Shown here one piece after another: positions 26,191-34,381 of a stretch of DNA of 64,000 nucleotides (the stretch's first letter is position 1; each line of letters opens with the position of its first letter). Location of the stretch: NCBI RefSeq assembly GCF_000092065.1, contig NC_009367.1, positions 310,001 through 374,000 of the forward strand, in the 5' to 3' direction. The stretch comes from Ostreococcus lucimarinus CCE9901. Lineage: Eukaryota > Chlorophyta > Mamiellophyceae > Mamiellales > Bathycoccaceae. The notes beneath the pieces were generated by a model, which saw only the letters and a list, made by a program, of their open reading frames with translations, was not told where the DNA came from and did no database searches. Position numbers and translations under genes: made by a program.

Positions 26191-28899
26191 CTATAAAATC
26201 CTACGCGGTTTCGGTGGACTCCAGAACACCTTTTCAGGCGTTCGCAAGGGCGTGTGGAATAGTTCCACCTCAGGATCGTCCACGCGAACTAAAGTCTGAT
26301 ACTCGTCTGTATCGTTGCCTTCGATGAGCCGTGTGAACTGCTCGCCGAACGTTTCCCAATACCAATCGAGGAACAAGTTATGAGTCACGCGCTTGCTAAC
26401 AACCATTCGTTGCATCTCTTCGCGCTGCCGAATCGCGTTCCGCCAACGTGTGAAGTAATGATTACGCGTGGCGAACTGGTGCGACGCGCGCATCTTGACG
26501 AGAGCGACCATTTGCGCCCGCCACATGCCGCGCCAAATCGCGAAACTTCGGCGCAGTCGAGACTGTCGTTGGCGGTTAAAGATGGCTAACGCGCTCACAG
26601 CGATCAACTTAGAGTGCTCTTGAGTGGCGAACTTCCATTGGTTCCACGAACTCAACAACACACGTTGACGCCATCTCGTTAGCGTCGCCGCTACGCTTCG
26701 TCTCTGCGTTCTCAACGTATGCGTGCGGTATCTCCAGCCTTGGAACGCTCTCAACAGTTCGTAACGACGTAGTTTGTTCATAAACTTTGAGACAGTGTGT
26801 TTACGGAACGCAGACTTGATCGTTTGTGATCGCCAAGCGTCGAAATTCGCTCGAATATATTTGAACCGCAACGACGCCATCGCGTGCACGACGCCTCTCT
26901 GATGTTGTTCCTCGCGCTGCCGTCGCGCACTCAGCATTTTCCAATTATGGAAGACGATTCGCGTTGTGTTATTTTTCATGCGTTCCCGCGTGACGGCATA
27001 CATCTTTTCGCGATGCACCCGTACGAATCGAGCAGTCGTTCTCCATGCGAAAAAGTGAAGCTTCGTCAGCGTCTTGCGTGAGTCCTTGTTCCAGCACAGT
27101 AACACGCCGTTGTACGTCTTCTTTGCATGACGTGAATCGTCCACGACTTCTTTCCACTTCAAAAACGCTGCGCATGCGGTGCGGTTATCCCAGCGCGCGA
27201 ACGTCCGCATCAGACGTTGAGTGAAACTTTTTCTCTCTTCCGCTCGGTTCTTCCAACACTCAAACGCGTCAAACATCAGACGCTCACGCATCTTGTGCAC
27301 CGCGAGACGCTGAATCTTTGCGACATGCTTCCCTCGTTTCGCGTACAAATACCACGATACGAACACTTTTTGCTTCAGCTCTCTGGATTTATCAGTCAAC
27401 GCACGTCTATGCGCCCTCGCGGCTATTCGACGCGTTTGATTTGATTCCGAAGCACACGACTTCCATCTATCAAAGAATTGTCGAGCAAGACTCTCGCGTC
27501 GCCTCGCGCTCAACAGCGCGTCCCTCTCGCGCTTCAACTTTCGAGTGTTCGCGTAATTCTTCCAAGCATCAAACGCCGCGCCGAGACCTCGTCTATCAGC
27601 CCGTAATAAGAACCGAACGACGCCGACGCGCTTTCGACGTTCCTTATCCGCAAACGCTCTCCACCTTTTAAAAGTTTCATCCCTGAACGCGCGTGCAGAC
27701 GTCCGCGTCATGCGCTCTATCGCTTTCACCTGAACCGCTTGAACGCGCTTTCGCATCTTTTGCTGCATCGTCTTGCGCATTGTCTTCAAAGCTTCATTGT
27801 TGATAGACTCAAACTCTAACTGTACCGTTTGTACCGAGTTCATCCAGCTCTTCTCCACTATTTTCAGCTCTTCTCGCAAACCTTCCAGCTCCCGCTCCAC
27901 ACCGCGACGGATTTCAATTTCGTCTTTGAATATGCGCGTCCACTTTTCTACTATGGCGGCGGAAAGCCAACTTGGTGCAGACTCGGCCGGTTTCGGTGGC
28001 TCGATCAACACGGGTTGCTGTTCGACTCGCTTCTGTTTCGATTTTGGCTTCGACGGCGACGCGTTTGCTGCGGCGCTCGGACTCGGTGGCGCCGCCAAAG
28101 GTTTTAGATTGAGCACCGACGATTCGGATTCCGTGTCACTGCCGTAGTACGACGTCCCATATTCCACGTACGCCAAATCATCGTCGTAGAGACTCATATC
28201 ATCCAACGCATACTTTGGCAAAAACTCCTTCGGCACCTCCACCACCGCGGCGTTGATCGTCACGTGCTCGAAGCGTCTATTCCTAAACAGCATCGCCCGT
28301 CCGTACGTCGCACGCTCGTGATCGACGCTCACCAGTTCCCATTGTTCGCACACTCCAAAGTTGTAGTTGTAAAAGCACAGCTCGCTCGCAGCCTTGCGTC
28401 TCGCTTGCAAAAGCTTCCCCCCCGCCGCGTGCGAACGAAACCCGTAGAATTCGCCAAATCTCAGCACCACCAACTGCGTCGACGCGTCTCTCGCCGTGAG
28501 CATCAACGAATCGATGTCCGCGCCACCCCCACTCGCCGACGTCGACGTTGAAACTCCGTCTCGCCGAAGCGTCGCGCACGAAAACTCCAGCGCGCGCTTC
28601 CCCTCCGTCGCCGCCGGCGCGTCGTTCGCGCGCGTCGACCGACCGCCGCCGTCCCGCGCCGCGTACATCCCTCGTCCTTCCCTCGCCCCGAGCGCGTACA
28701 TCGCCACGCAGCTTCCCGCGCGCAGCGGCGCGTTCGAGTCCTCTCGCGAAGCGTCGTCATCGTCCGCGGAAACGACGGCGGCGCCGACGACGTCCCAAAA
28801 ACTTCGCTCCGCGGTGGTGGCTCCAGAGCTCAACAATCCAATCTCTTTCGCGGCGACGTCGCGCGTCGTTCGCGCGACGTCTCTCGCGCGCGACGGCAT
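26191..28899 (-). CDS. SFI1-like centrin-binding repeat protein
   Basis: The protein is 902 residues from the ATG at 28899; the longer open frame upstream is Arg-rich and unconserved. The first 300 residues form a separate region with VVLRFGEFYGFRSHAAGGK and ELCFYNYNFGVCEQWEL, of unknown type. A coiled coil of about 70 residues follows. The C-terminal 560 residues hold about 17 repeats of the Sfi1 pattern, a long helix with F/L-x-x-W: FKRWRAFADK, FDAWKNYANT, FDRWKSCASE, FECWKNRAEE, FLKWKEVVDD, FFAWRTTARF, FHNWKMLSAR, FDAWRSQTIK, FQGWRYRTHT, FTRWRNAIRQ and others. In yeast and animals Sfi1 helices bind centrin and form the half-bridge that licenses spindle-pole duplication. The same role in algal division is inferred. 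Confidence 0.85.
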   Translation of the reverse strand: MPSRARDVARTTRDVAAKEIGLLSSGATTAERSFWDVVGAAVVSADDDDASREDSNAPLRAGSCVAMYALGAREGRGMYAARDGGGRSTRANDAPAATEGKRALEFSCATLRRDGVSTSTSASGGGADIDSLMLTARDASTQLVVLRFGEFYGFRSHAAGGKLLQARRKAASELCFYNYNFGVCEQWELVSVDHERATYGRAMLFRNRRFEHVTINAAVVEVPKEFLPKYALDDMSLYDDDLAYVEYGTSYYGSDTESESSVLNLKPLAAPPSPSAAANASPSKPKSKQKRVEQQPVLIEPPKPAESAPSWLSAAIVEKWTRIFKDEIEIRRGVERELEGLREELKIVEKSWMNSVQTVQLEFESINNEALKTMRKTMQQKMRKRVQAVQVKAIERMTRTSARAFRDETFKRWRAFADKERRKRVGVVRFLLRADRRGLGAAFDAWKNYANTRKLKRERDALLSARRRESLARQFFDRWKSCASESNQTRRIAARAHRRALTDKSRELKQKVFVSWYLYAKRGKHVAKIQRLAVHKMRERLMFDAFECWKNRAEERKSFTQRLMRTFARWDNRTACAAFLKWKEVVDDSRHAKKTYNGVLLCWNKDSRKTLTKLHFFAWRTTARFVRVHREKMYAVTRERMKNNTTRIVFHNWKMLSARRQREEQHQRGVVHAMASLRFKYIRANFDAWRSQTIKSAFRKHTVSKFMNKLRRYELLRAFQGWRYRTHTLRTQRRSVAATLTRWRQRVLLSSWNQWKFATQEHSKLIAVSALAIFNRQRQSRLRRSFAIWRGMWRAQMVALVKMRASHQFATRNHYFTRWRNAIRQREEMQRMVVSKRVTHNLFLDWYWETFGEQFTRLIEGNDTDEYQTLVRVDDPEVELFHTPLRTPEKVFWSPPKPRRIL

Positions 28900-29113
28900 G
28901 TGACGACGCCACGATGCGCTTTCTTTCGTTCGACGCGAGCCGCGTCGCGGACGCGCCGCGCGCGCGTCGGCGTCTGGCGATGTCCCGCGCACTGACCGTT
29001 GCCCAGAGCGCGAGACGGAACCGCGACGGTTCGCGCGTCGGTCGGGCGGTTCGCGCGGTCGGGCGGGAACGCGCGCGTCGAATGGAAACGTTTCAAATAC
29101 AGTCGATCGATCG

Positions 29114-31333
29114 TTATTTCGCGAGTCGTGAGCTTCGACGCCGAGGAGAGTCGGAGGGATCGCCGCGTTCGTCGCGCGTCGATGCACGCGCGGCGCGCTT
29201 GGGCGCGGGCGAGAGGAAGGATGGGAAGTCTCCGCCGGGAAGCGGCGTCGGACGCGCGCCGAACAGCAAAGACGCGGTGTGATCCTTCGGCGGCGGTGCG
29301 ACGGTGGGCTCGTCCAGTGATGGTCGACGACGCGCACCGAACGGTGAGGCGTACATGGTCGGTTCGGGAACCGTGTAGCTCGAAGTTCGCGCGCCCGACG
29401 GAGTCATCAGAGATTTGATGCCAGCGGGTGAGGACGACGGACCGCGTTCGAGCGCGCTGCGACGATCGGCCTTCGCGTCGTGCGGTCGAACGAACGTCAA
29501 AGGTTTGCCCGGGCTTACCAACATCGTCGTGGCCAACGCCGCCGTCGCGCTGTCGATCGACGGCTCTCGCCGCTCGCGCGCAAGTTCGATGGGTGGTTTG
29601 AGAAACGGCAAGATGCCGACGGCGGCGTCTTCGCTCTTCAACACGGCCTCGAATTCCTTGACTTCATCGATCAACAGTGCGCTCGCGGTGGTGGCCAAAG
29701 CGTCCTCCGATGCGTCCCGCACGACGAGCGAGCGAGCCAACAAGGCGTCGTCGTCGCCTCTTTGCCTCGCGGCTTCCGCCACGAGTACTTTTTGCGGCAC
29801 CGGCAAGCGTGACAAACTCTCCTGCATTCGCTTCACGAGTTTCGCGGCGTGCTCGTCTTCTAAACGCCCTTCACTTCTGGCTTTGGAGAACAACTCGGAC
29901 GCCTCGAGCGCGCGTCCTCGGTTGAGCAAGTACAAAATTCCAGTCTCCACGGGAACTTCCGAGCGTCGCGCCCACAAGAGGTCGAGCAGTAACTTCTCCA
30001 TCTCGCCGTAAAACGGAAGCTCGAGGACCTTGTCCAGGCAAAGCTTCTCGACGCCGTGATCTAACAACAGACTCACGAGGTATGCGCCTGATTTTGAATC
30101 GCCGCGCAATTCGGGAAACGTCTTGAACGCGTCTCTGACGGCGATAAACGCCTCGGCGATGAGACCGCACGCGAGACGGATTGAAACATCTAAACCTATG
30201 GCCTCGGTGTCCGAGGACGAAGGCGCGCGCGCGCGCGCCACCATTAACGCCGTCGTCGCGCGACCGCGTCGAGCTAAACTCGCGATAAACTTCACCGGCA
30301 ACAACGGATGCGCGACGCGAGGTAAGAGCGCGCACGCCTCGTCGAGCGACGCCTCGTTCTCTGAGTCATCGAGCAATACCGCTGCGCGCGTTTCTTGAAA
30401 CAACCTCGGATGAATACGCGCTTGTCGCGCGTACTCCATCGGCGACCCGTCGTGCGGCAAGCCGGAATCGAGCAAAAAGTACAGAAACAAACACTTCTTC
30501 GCCACGAGCGCCGCCGGCGACGCGCTCCCGTCCACGAACACGCACTTCGCCGCATCCGTCACCGTCTTGAACGGATACGCTGGCTGATGCTCGCCCACCC
30601 CCGCGAGTAAATCATCTAAAAACGTCGTCGCGTTTGCGCCTCCGAATCGCGCGTCCCCGTTCGCCGCCGCGCTCCTTCGCCGTTGCACCGCCCCCGCCCA
30701 CGCCGCCGGTCCACCGTATCGCGCCCCCACCGCATCACTCAATCCCTCTCTCGCCGCCCACAGCAGCGCCTCCGCCTGCAGCTGTCTCGTCACCACTTCA
30801 TCCGCCGTCGCTCGCAGCGCCTCTCGCTCCGCGTTCGCCTCGTCCCCGTCCTCTCTCCATCCTCCCAGCGCCTCCACCGTCCTTCGCGCCGCCTCCAGCG
30901 TTCGCATCGCGTCCTCCACCGCCGCCACTCTCGCCTCTCGCGGTCTTCCCGCGCTCGCGTGCACTCTTTCGCTCGCTCGTCTCGTCGCTCTTCGCGCCCA
31001 CGCGCTCGCGCACGCCCCGTCCCGCGCGTACGCCTCCGCGCCGTCGTCGCTCGAGAACCTTCCATCGTCGCTCAGGCACACTTCGTCGACGTAGTGCGCG
31101 ATCACCGACGCGCACCCCGCGCGCGCGCACGCGTCGAAGACGTCGTGGAGGCGGTCGACGTCGAGCTGTTCGGGCGCGTCGGCGACGTCGCGCGCGGGCG
31201 CGGCGGCGACGCCGGGACACTGGGACGACCGGAGCGCGGCGTGCGCGGCGCGCAGGGTGGGAACGTGCGCGAGCGACGCGGGAGGTAAGATGGCGAGCTC
31301 GTCCAGCGCGATCGCGAGCTCGGGGGCGTCCAT
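29114..31333 (-). CDS. ELYS-like domain protein (HOS1/ELYS nucleoporin type)
   Basis: The protein is 739 residues, all alpha-helical in appearance. The central region (about 270-480) matches the ELYS-like domain: KKCLFLYFLLDSGLP, then LDEACALLPRVAHPLLPVKFIASLARRGRATTALMVARA. This is the segment shared by animal ELYS and plant HOS1, which joins the nuclear pore outer ring. Plant HOS1 has an N-terminal RING finger; here the matching region has VFDACARAGCASVIAHYVDEVCL, which lacks a full RING ligand set. So ubiquitin ligase activity is not supported. The C-terminal 150 residues are disordered and Pro/Ser-rich, with SPRRRSSRLAK at the end, a possible AT-hook or nuclear signal. It is probably at the nuclear pore or chromatin. 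Confidence 0.7.
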   Translation of the reverse strand: MDAPELAIALDELAILPPASLAHVPTLRAAHAALRSSQCPGVAAAPARDVADAPEQLDVDRLHDVFDACARAGCASVIAHYVDEVCLSDDGRFSSDDGAEAYARDGACASAWARRATRRASERVHASAGRPREARVAAVEDAMRTLEAARRTVEALGGWREDGDEANAEREALRATADEVVTRQLQAEALLWAAREGLSDAVGARYGGPAAWAGAVQRRRSAAANGDARFGGANATTFLDDLLAGVGEHQPAYPFKTVTDAAKCVFVDGSASPAALVAKKCLFLYFLLDSGLPHDGSPMEYARQARIHPRLFQETRAAVLLDDSENEASLDEACALLPRVAHPLLPVKFIASLARRGRATTALMVARARAPSSSDTEAIGLDVSIRLACGLIAEAFIAVRDAFKTFPELRGDSKSGAYLVSLLLDHGVEKLCLDKVLELPFYGEMEKLLLDLLWARRSEVPVETGILYLLNRGRALEASELFSKARSEGRLEDEHAAKLVKRMQESLSRLPVPQKVLVAEAARQRGDDDALLARSLVVRDASEDALATTASALLIDEVKEFEAVLKSEDAAVGILPFLKPPIELARERREPSIDSATAALATTMLVSPGKPLTFVRPHDAKADRRSALERGPSSSPAGIKSLMTPSGARTSSYTVPEPTMYASPFGARRRPSLDEPTVAPPPKDHTASLLFGARPTPLPGGDFPSFLSPAPKRAARASTRDERGDPSDSPRRRSSRLAK

Positions 31334-31436
31334 GACGGACGACCGGGCGCGATGTGACGCACATCCAGCGCGCGGGTTTGAACGGTCGTTCGCGACGCGG
31401 CGGGACGCGCGAGGCGCGTTTGGTTTTAATTACACC

Positions 31437-33008
31437 TCACAGATGGTCGATGACGTCCTTGAGAGACTTGCCGTCGATTTTGGTGGTTTCGAGCAAAAAG
31501 GTCTTCTTCTTAGCCTCCATGAGCTGGGCCTCGACGGCGCGAGATTGCTCCGTGTCGGGCGCGCGCGTCTTGGCGCGCTCGAGCTCGACGCGGTCGGTGT
31601 ACTTGAGCTGAGCGCCGAGGACGTGGTTGGTGATGCCGGGAAGATCGCCCTCCGACGCGGGTTCGATCGTGGGCTCGAAATCGTCGGGAGTATACCTGTG
31701 CTCCTCGTGCATGTACTCGCCCTCGGGGGTGAGACGATGGCCGTGGGGCTCGCTCGACGACGGGTGCCGCGAGACGAAGAGCGCGGCGTCGGCGGAGTAG
31801 CCGAAGAGTTCCAACGTCTTCTCGGCGATGCGGGTTTGGACTTCGATGATGGGGGAGTCGGTGCGGTAGACGAACTTTTCGCGGTGGATCGTGAACCGTC
31901 GGAGGTTTTGCTTCATGTGTTCGTGGCTTCCCAGCGTGTTGGAAAGTTTCGCCGGGAGCTTGAGGAGCGTCGTGAGCTCTTGCATGACTTTTTGCGCGGC
32001 TTGGTACTTTTCCGGTTTTTTCCCGGTGGCGTCGCGTCGGAAGTGATCCATGTCCGGTTGCACCAAATCCTCCGCCCGGAGCACCGTGGCGTAGTTCTTG
32101 AGCGGGCCCTTGATGAGCGCCCCGAGCTCAAAGTTGATGGACGTCCAGTACGCCGTCGTGCGCAATAAATCAATCACGTCGTCCTTCTTCACGCTCGTCA
32201 TCGACTGGTGCTGGGAGAGATGCGCCCACTCGGATTCAAATTTTGCCGTCAACTGCTCCCATCGCTCTTGACCAAAGTACGCCTTTTGTAAATCCCGCTC
32301 CTTGTCGTGCAAATTCCCGAGCGGCAGCGTCCGCGGATCCCGCACCAAGTGCACGTACGTCACCGACGGCCCGTACACGTCTCTCCAAATCGGCACCAAA
32401 TACATCGCCAACGGATCCTTCCATCCCCACCGCCCGACCTCTTGATCGTGTTGTATCCCATTCATCGTCAATCCCGGGTGCAACCACTTCTCCTGTCTCG
32501 CAAACATATCGCACAAATGTTTCGCTAAATCCGCTTGCAAATCCATCGGCAAATCATCCGGTTCGTACAGCAACCGCTTCGAAAACGCCATGACGTCCAC
32601 CACCATGTCATCCAACCCGCTCAACCGCTCCGCGTCGCTGTTCCCATCCTTATCCGTCGGTCCGAACGTCACCGCGTTCGAATCCCTCAGGAATTCCATC
32701 AGCGGCTTTCCCGCGCCGCCGCCGTCGCCGCCGACGATCACCGGCTTGCTCGGAATCTGCGTGCATCGCATCTCCGGGTGATCGCGCAGCAGGTGCGTCA
32801 TCCATCGCCGCGCCGGCCGCGACGCCGTCCCTCCCGCGCTTCCCGCGCCCGCGTCCATCGCCTGTAGCGGCGCGCGCCGCGCGCTCGCGCCGCGAAACGC
32901 GCCCGCGCGTCCCAACACCAAAAACGTCCCGAGCGTCACCGCCGCCATCGTCTCGCGCGCGCGCGCGCCCCGCGACCGCGCGGCGCGCGCGCGACGTTCG
33001 CGCGTCAT
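31437..33008 (-). CDS. Sulfotransferase-like type II membrane protein
   Basis: The protein is 523 residues. A basic N-terminus (MTRERRARAARSRG) followed by AAVTLGTFLVLGRAGAF suggests a type II Golgi anchor. ATG 32948 is an alternative start just before the helix. A P-loop-like PVIVGGDGGGAGKPLMEFL near 88 matches the PAPS 5'-phosphosulfate loop (GGDGSGTR type). VTYVHLVRDPRTLPLGN near 225 matches the 3'-phosphate motif. The region between includes WKDPLAMYLVPIWRD. Such proteins transfer sulfate from PAPS to glycans. No close named family is recognised, so the acceptor is unknown. The C-terminal 150 residues are acidic and probably disordered. Confidence 0.68.
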   Translation of the reverse strand: MTRERRARAARSRGARARETMAAVTLGTFLVLGRAGAFRGASARRAPLQAMDAGAGSAGGTASRPARRWMTHLLRDHPEMRCTQIPSKPVIVGGDGGGAGKPLMEFLRDSNAVTFGPTDKDGNSDAERLSGLDDMVVDVMAFSKRLLYEPDDLPMDLQADLAKHLCDMFARQEKWLHPGLTMNGIQHDQEVGRWGWKDPLAMYLVPIWRDVYGPSVTYVHLVRDPRTLPLGNLHDKERDLQKAYFGQERWEQLTAKFESEWAHLSQHQSMTSVKKDDVIDLLRTTAYWTSINFELGALIKGPLKNYATVLRAEDLVQPDMDHFRRDATGKKPEKYQAAQKVMQELTTLLKLPAKLSNTLGSHEHMKQNLRRFTIHREKFVYRTDSPIIEVQTRIAEKTLELFGYSADAALFVSRHPSSSEPHGHRLTPEGEYMHEEHRYTPDDFEPTIEPASEGDLPGITNHVLGAQLKYTDRVELERAKTRAPDTEQSRAVEAQLMEAKKKTFLLETTKIDGKSLKDVIDHL

Positions 33009-33106
33009 CGCGCGCGCGTCGCGAGGACGCGACGCCGTTCGAGCGCGACGCGATTCGAATCGCCGCGCGACGCGATGTCGACACTTCGCGTCGCGCGGCG
33101 ATTCGA

Positions 33107-34333
33107 ATGGCGTCGACGCGCGCGATCGCGGGCGCGGGATCGCGAATCGACGCGAATCGACGCGACGCTCGCGAGCGCGCCGCGCGCGTCGCTCGACCGG
33201 CGACGCGACGCGCGCGCGACGACGACGCGGCGGAATCGGAATCGGTGTCGGAACCGGGGTCGCGCGCGCACGCCGGCCCGCACGACGTCGTCGTGAAGCG
33301 CACGACGCCGCGACCGACGCGCGCGGTGGCGCGCACGGGCGCGGTGGCGACGAAGAGCGCGAAGGCGCACCGAAGGCAGCGCGCGTGGGCGCCGGACGCG
33401 CTGGAGTTTCACGGGCTGGTGCGGGCGCGGCGGGAAGATTTGGGGACGCGCGCGAACGAGGACGAGAGGGAAAGATTCCCGTACGGCGATGGATTCGCGT
33501 TCGCGAGGGCGACGTGCGAGACGGAGACGATGGTGGCGCTCGCGACGGCGATGGTCGGGGAAGAGCGACGCATGCGGCTGGAAAACGTTTTGGAGCATAG
33601 AAGTTTTTCGTTGCTGCCGATTCTAGAGGGCGTCTACGACGTCGGCAATATCTTGGCGGTGTGTCGGACGACGGAGGCGCTGGGGATCGGGTGCGCGTCG
33701 ATCGTGAGCTCGAAGGGGCTGTCGTTCAAGGCGAGCGGGAGGACGTCGGGAGGGGCGCTGAAGTGGCAACACGTGGAGCAGTTTGAGACGTCGGAACGCG
33801 CGCTCAGAGTCGCGAAGGCGAAAGGATACCGCGTTCTTACGACTGAGTTTGACGGCGCGCAGCCGCTGTCGCATTACGATTGGACCGTGCCCACGGCGGT
33901 GGTGTTTGGGAACGAGCGCGAGGGGGTTTCGGACGAGGCGCGAGCGCTGCGGGATGGCGCCGTGTACATTCCGATGTTTGGCTTCACCGAGTCTTTGAAC
34001 ATTTCCGTCGCCGCCGCGCTCGTGATGTCGCACGCCGTGACGGACCGGATCAACCGCCGAGGGTTTCACGGCGATTTGACTGAGGAAGAAAAACGTATTT
34101 TGCGCGGCGTGTACATGTCTAGGTTGATACCGAACTACGCAAAGCAAGGATATCTCGAAGAACTCGTCGAGCGTCATAGAAAGGGTCAAAAGCTCGCGGT
34201 GACGGACGACATCGATGTGAGCGAGGAAACACTCGACGAAATTGAATTGTTGACCGAACTGGACGCGGCCAAGTTGGTCGGTAGGCGCAAGCCGAAACGA
34301 GACCTGGGATGGGACGAGCACCTGGACGGTTGA
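33107..34333 (+). CDS. SpoU/TrmH-family RNA 2'-O-methyltransferase, organellar
   Basis: The protein is 408 residues. The first 90 are Arg/Ala/Asp-rich and probably hold an organelle transit peptide. SPOUT motifs are complete: motif 1 VYDVGNILAVCRTTEALGI near 180, motif 2 AVVFGNEREGVS near 265, motif 3 YIPMFGFTESLNISVAAALVM near 290. The deep-knot fold binds SAM and methylates a ribose 2'-OH in tRNA or rRNA. The C-terminal helical extension (YAKQGYLEELVERHRKGQK) is seen in plant TrmH homologues. Which RNA is modified cannot be read from sequence. The start is 98 bp from that of the divergent sulfotransferase-like gene. Confidence 0.9.
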   Translation: MASTRAIAGAGSRIDANRRDARERAARVARPATRRARDDDAAESESVSEPGSRAHAGPHDVVVKRTTPRPTRAVARTGAVATKSAKAHRRQRAWAPDALEFHGLVRARREDLGTRANEDERERFPYGDGFAFARATCETETMVALATAMVGEERRMRLENVLEHRSFSLLPILEGVYDVGNILAVCRTTEALGIGCASIVSSKGLSFKASGRTSGGALKWQHVEQFETSERALRVAKAKGYRVLTTEFDGAQPLSHYDWTVPTAVVFGNEREGVSDEARALRDGAVYIPMFGFTESLNISVAAALVMSHAVTDRINRRGFHGDLTEEEKRILRGVYMSRLIPNYAKQGYLEELVERHRKGQKLAVTDDIDVSEETLDEIELLTELDAAKLVGRRKPKRDLGWDEHLDG

Positions 34334-34366
34334 ATTATTGAAGTTGTTGTTTATTGTGTCAAATGT

Positions 34367-34371
34367 TGTAA
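34367..34371 (+). terminator. TGTAA polyadenylation signal
   Basis: TGTAA lies 34 bp after the SpoU methyltransferase stop codon and only 11 bp from the stop codon of the convergent KDM5-like gene. Confidence 0.5.
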
Positions 34372-34381
34372 ATCTAGAGAA

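Noticed and set aside
29114-31333. Calling the ELYS-like protein a HOS1 ubiquitin ligase
   Set aside because: The N-terminal region lacks the cysteine/histidine set of a RING finger; only the ELYS-like domain is supported.
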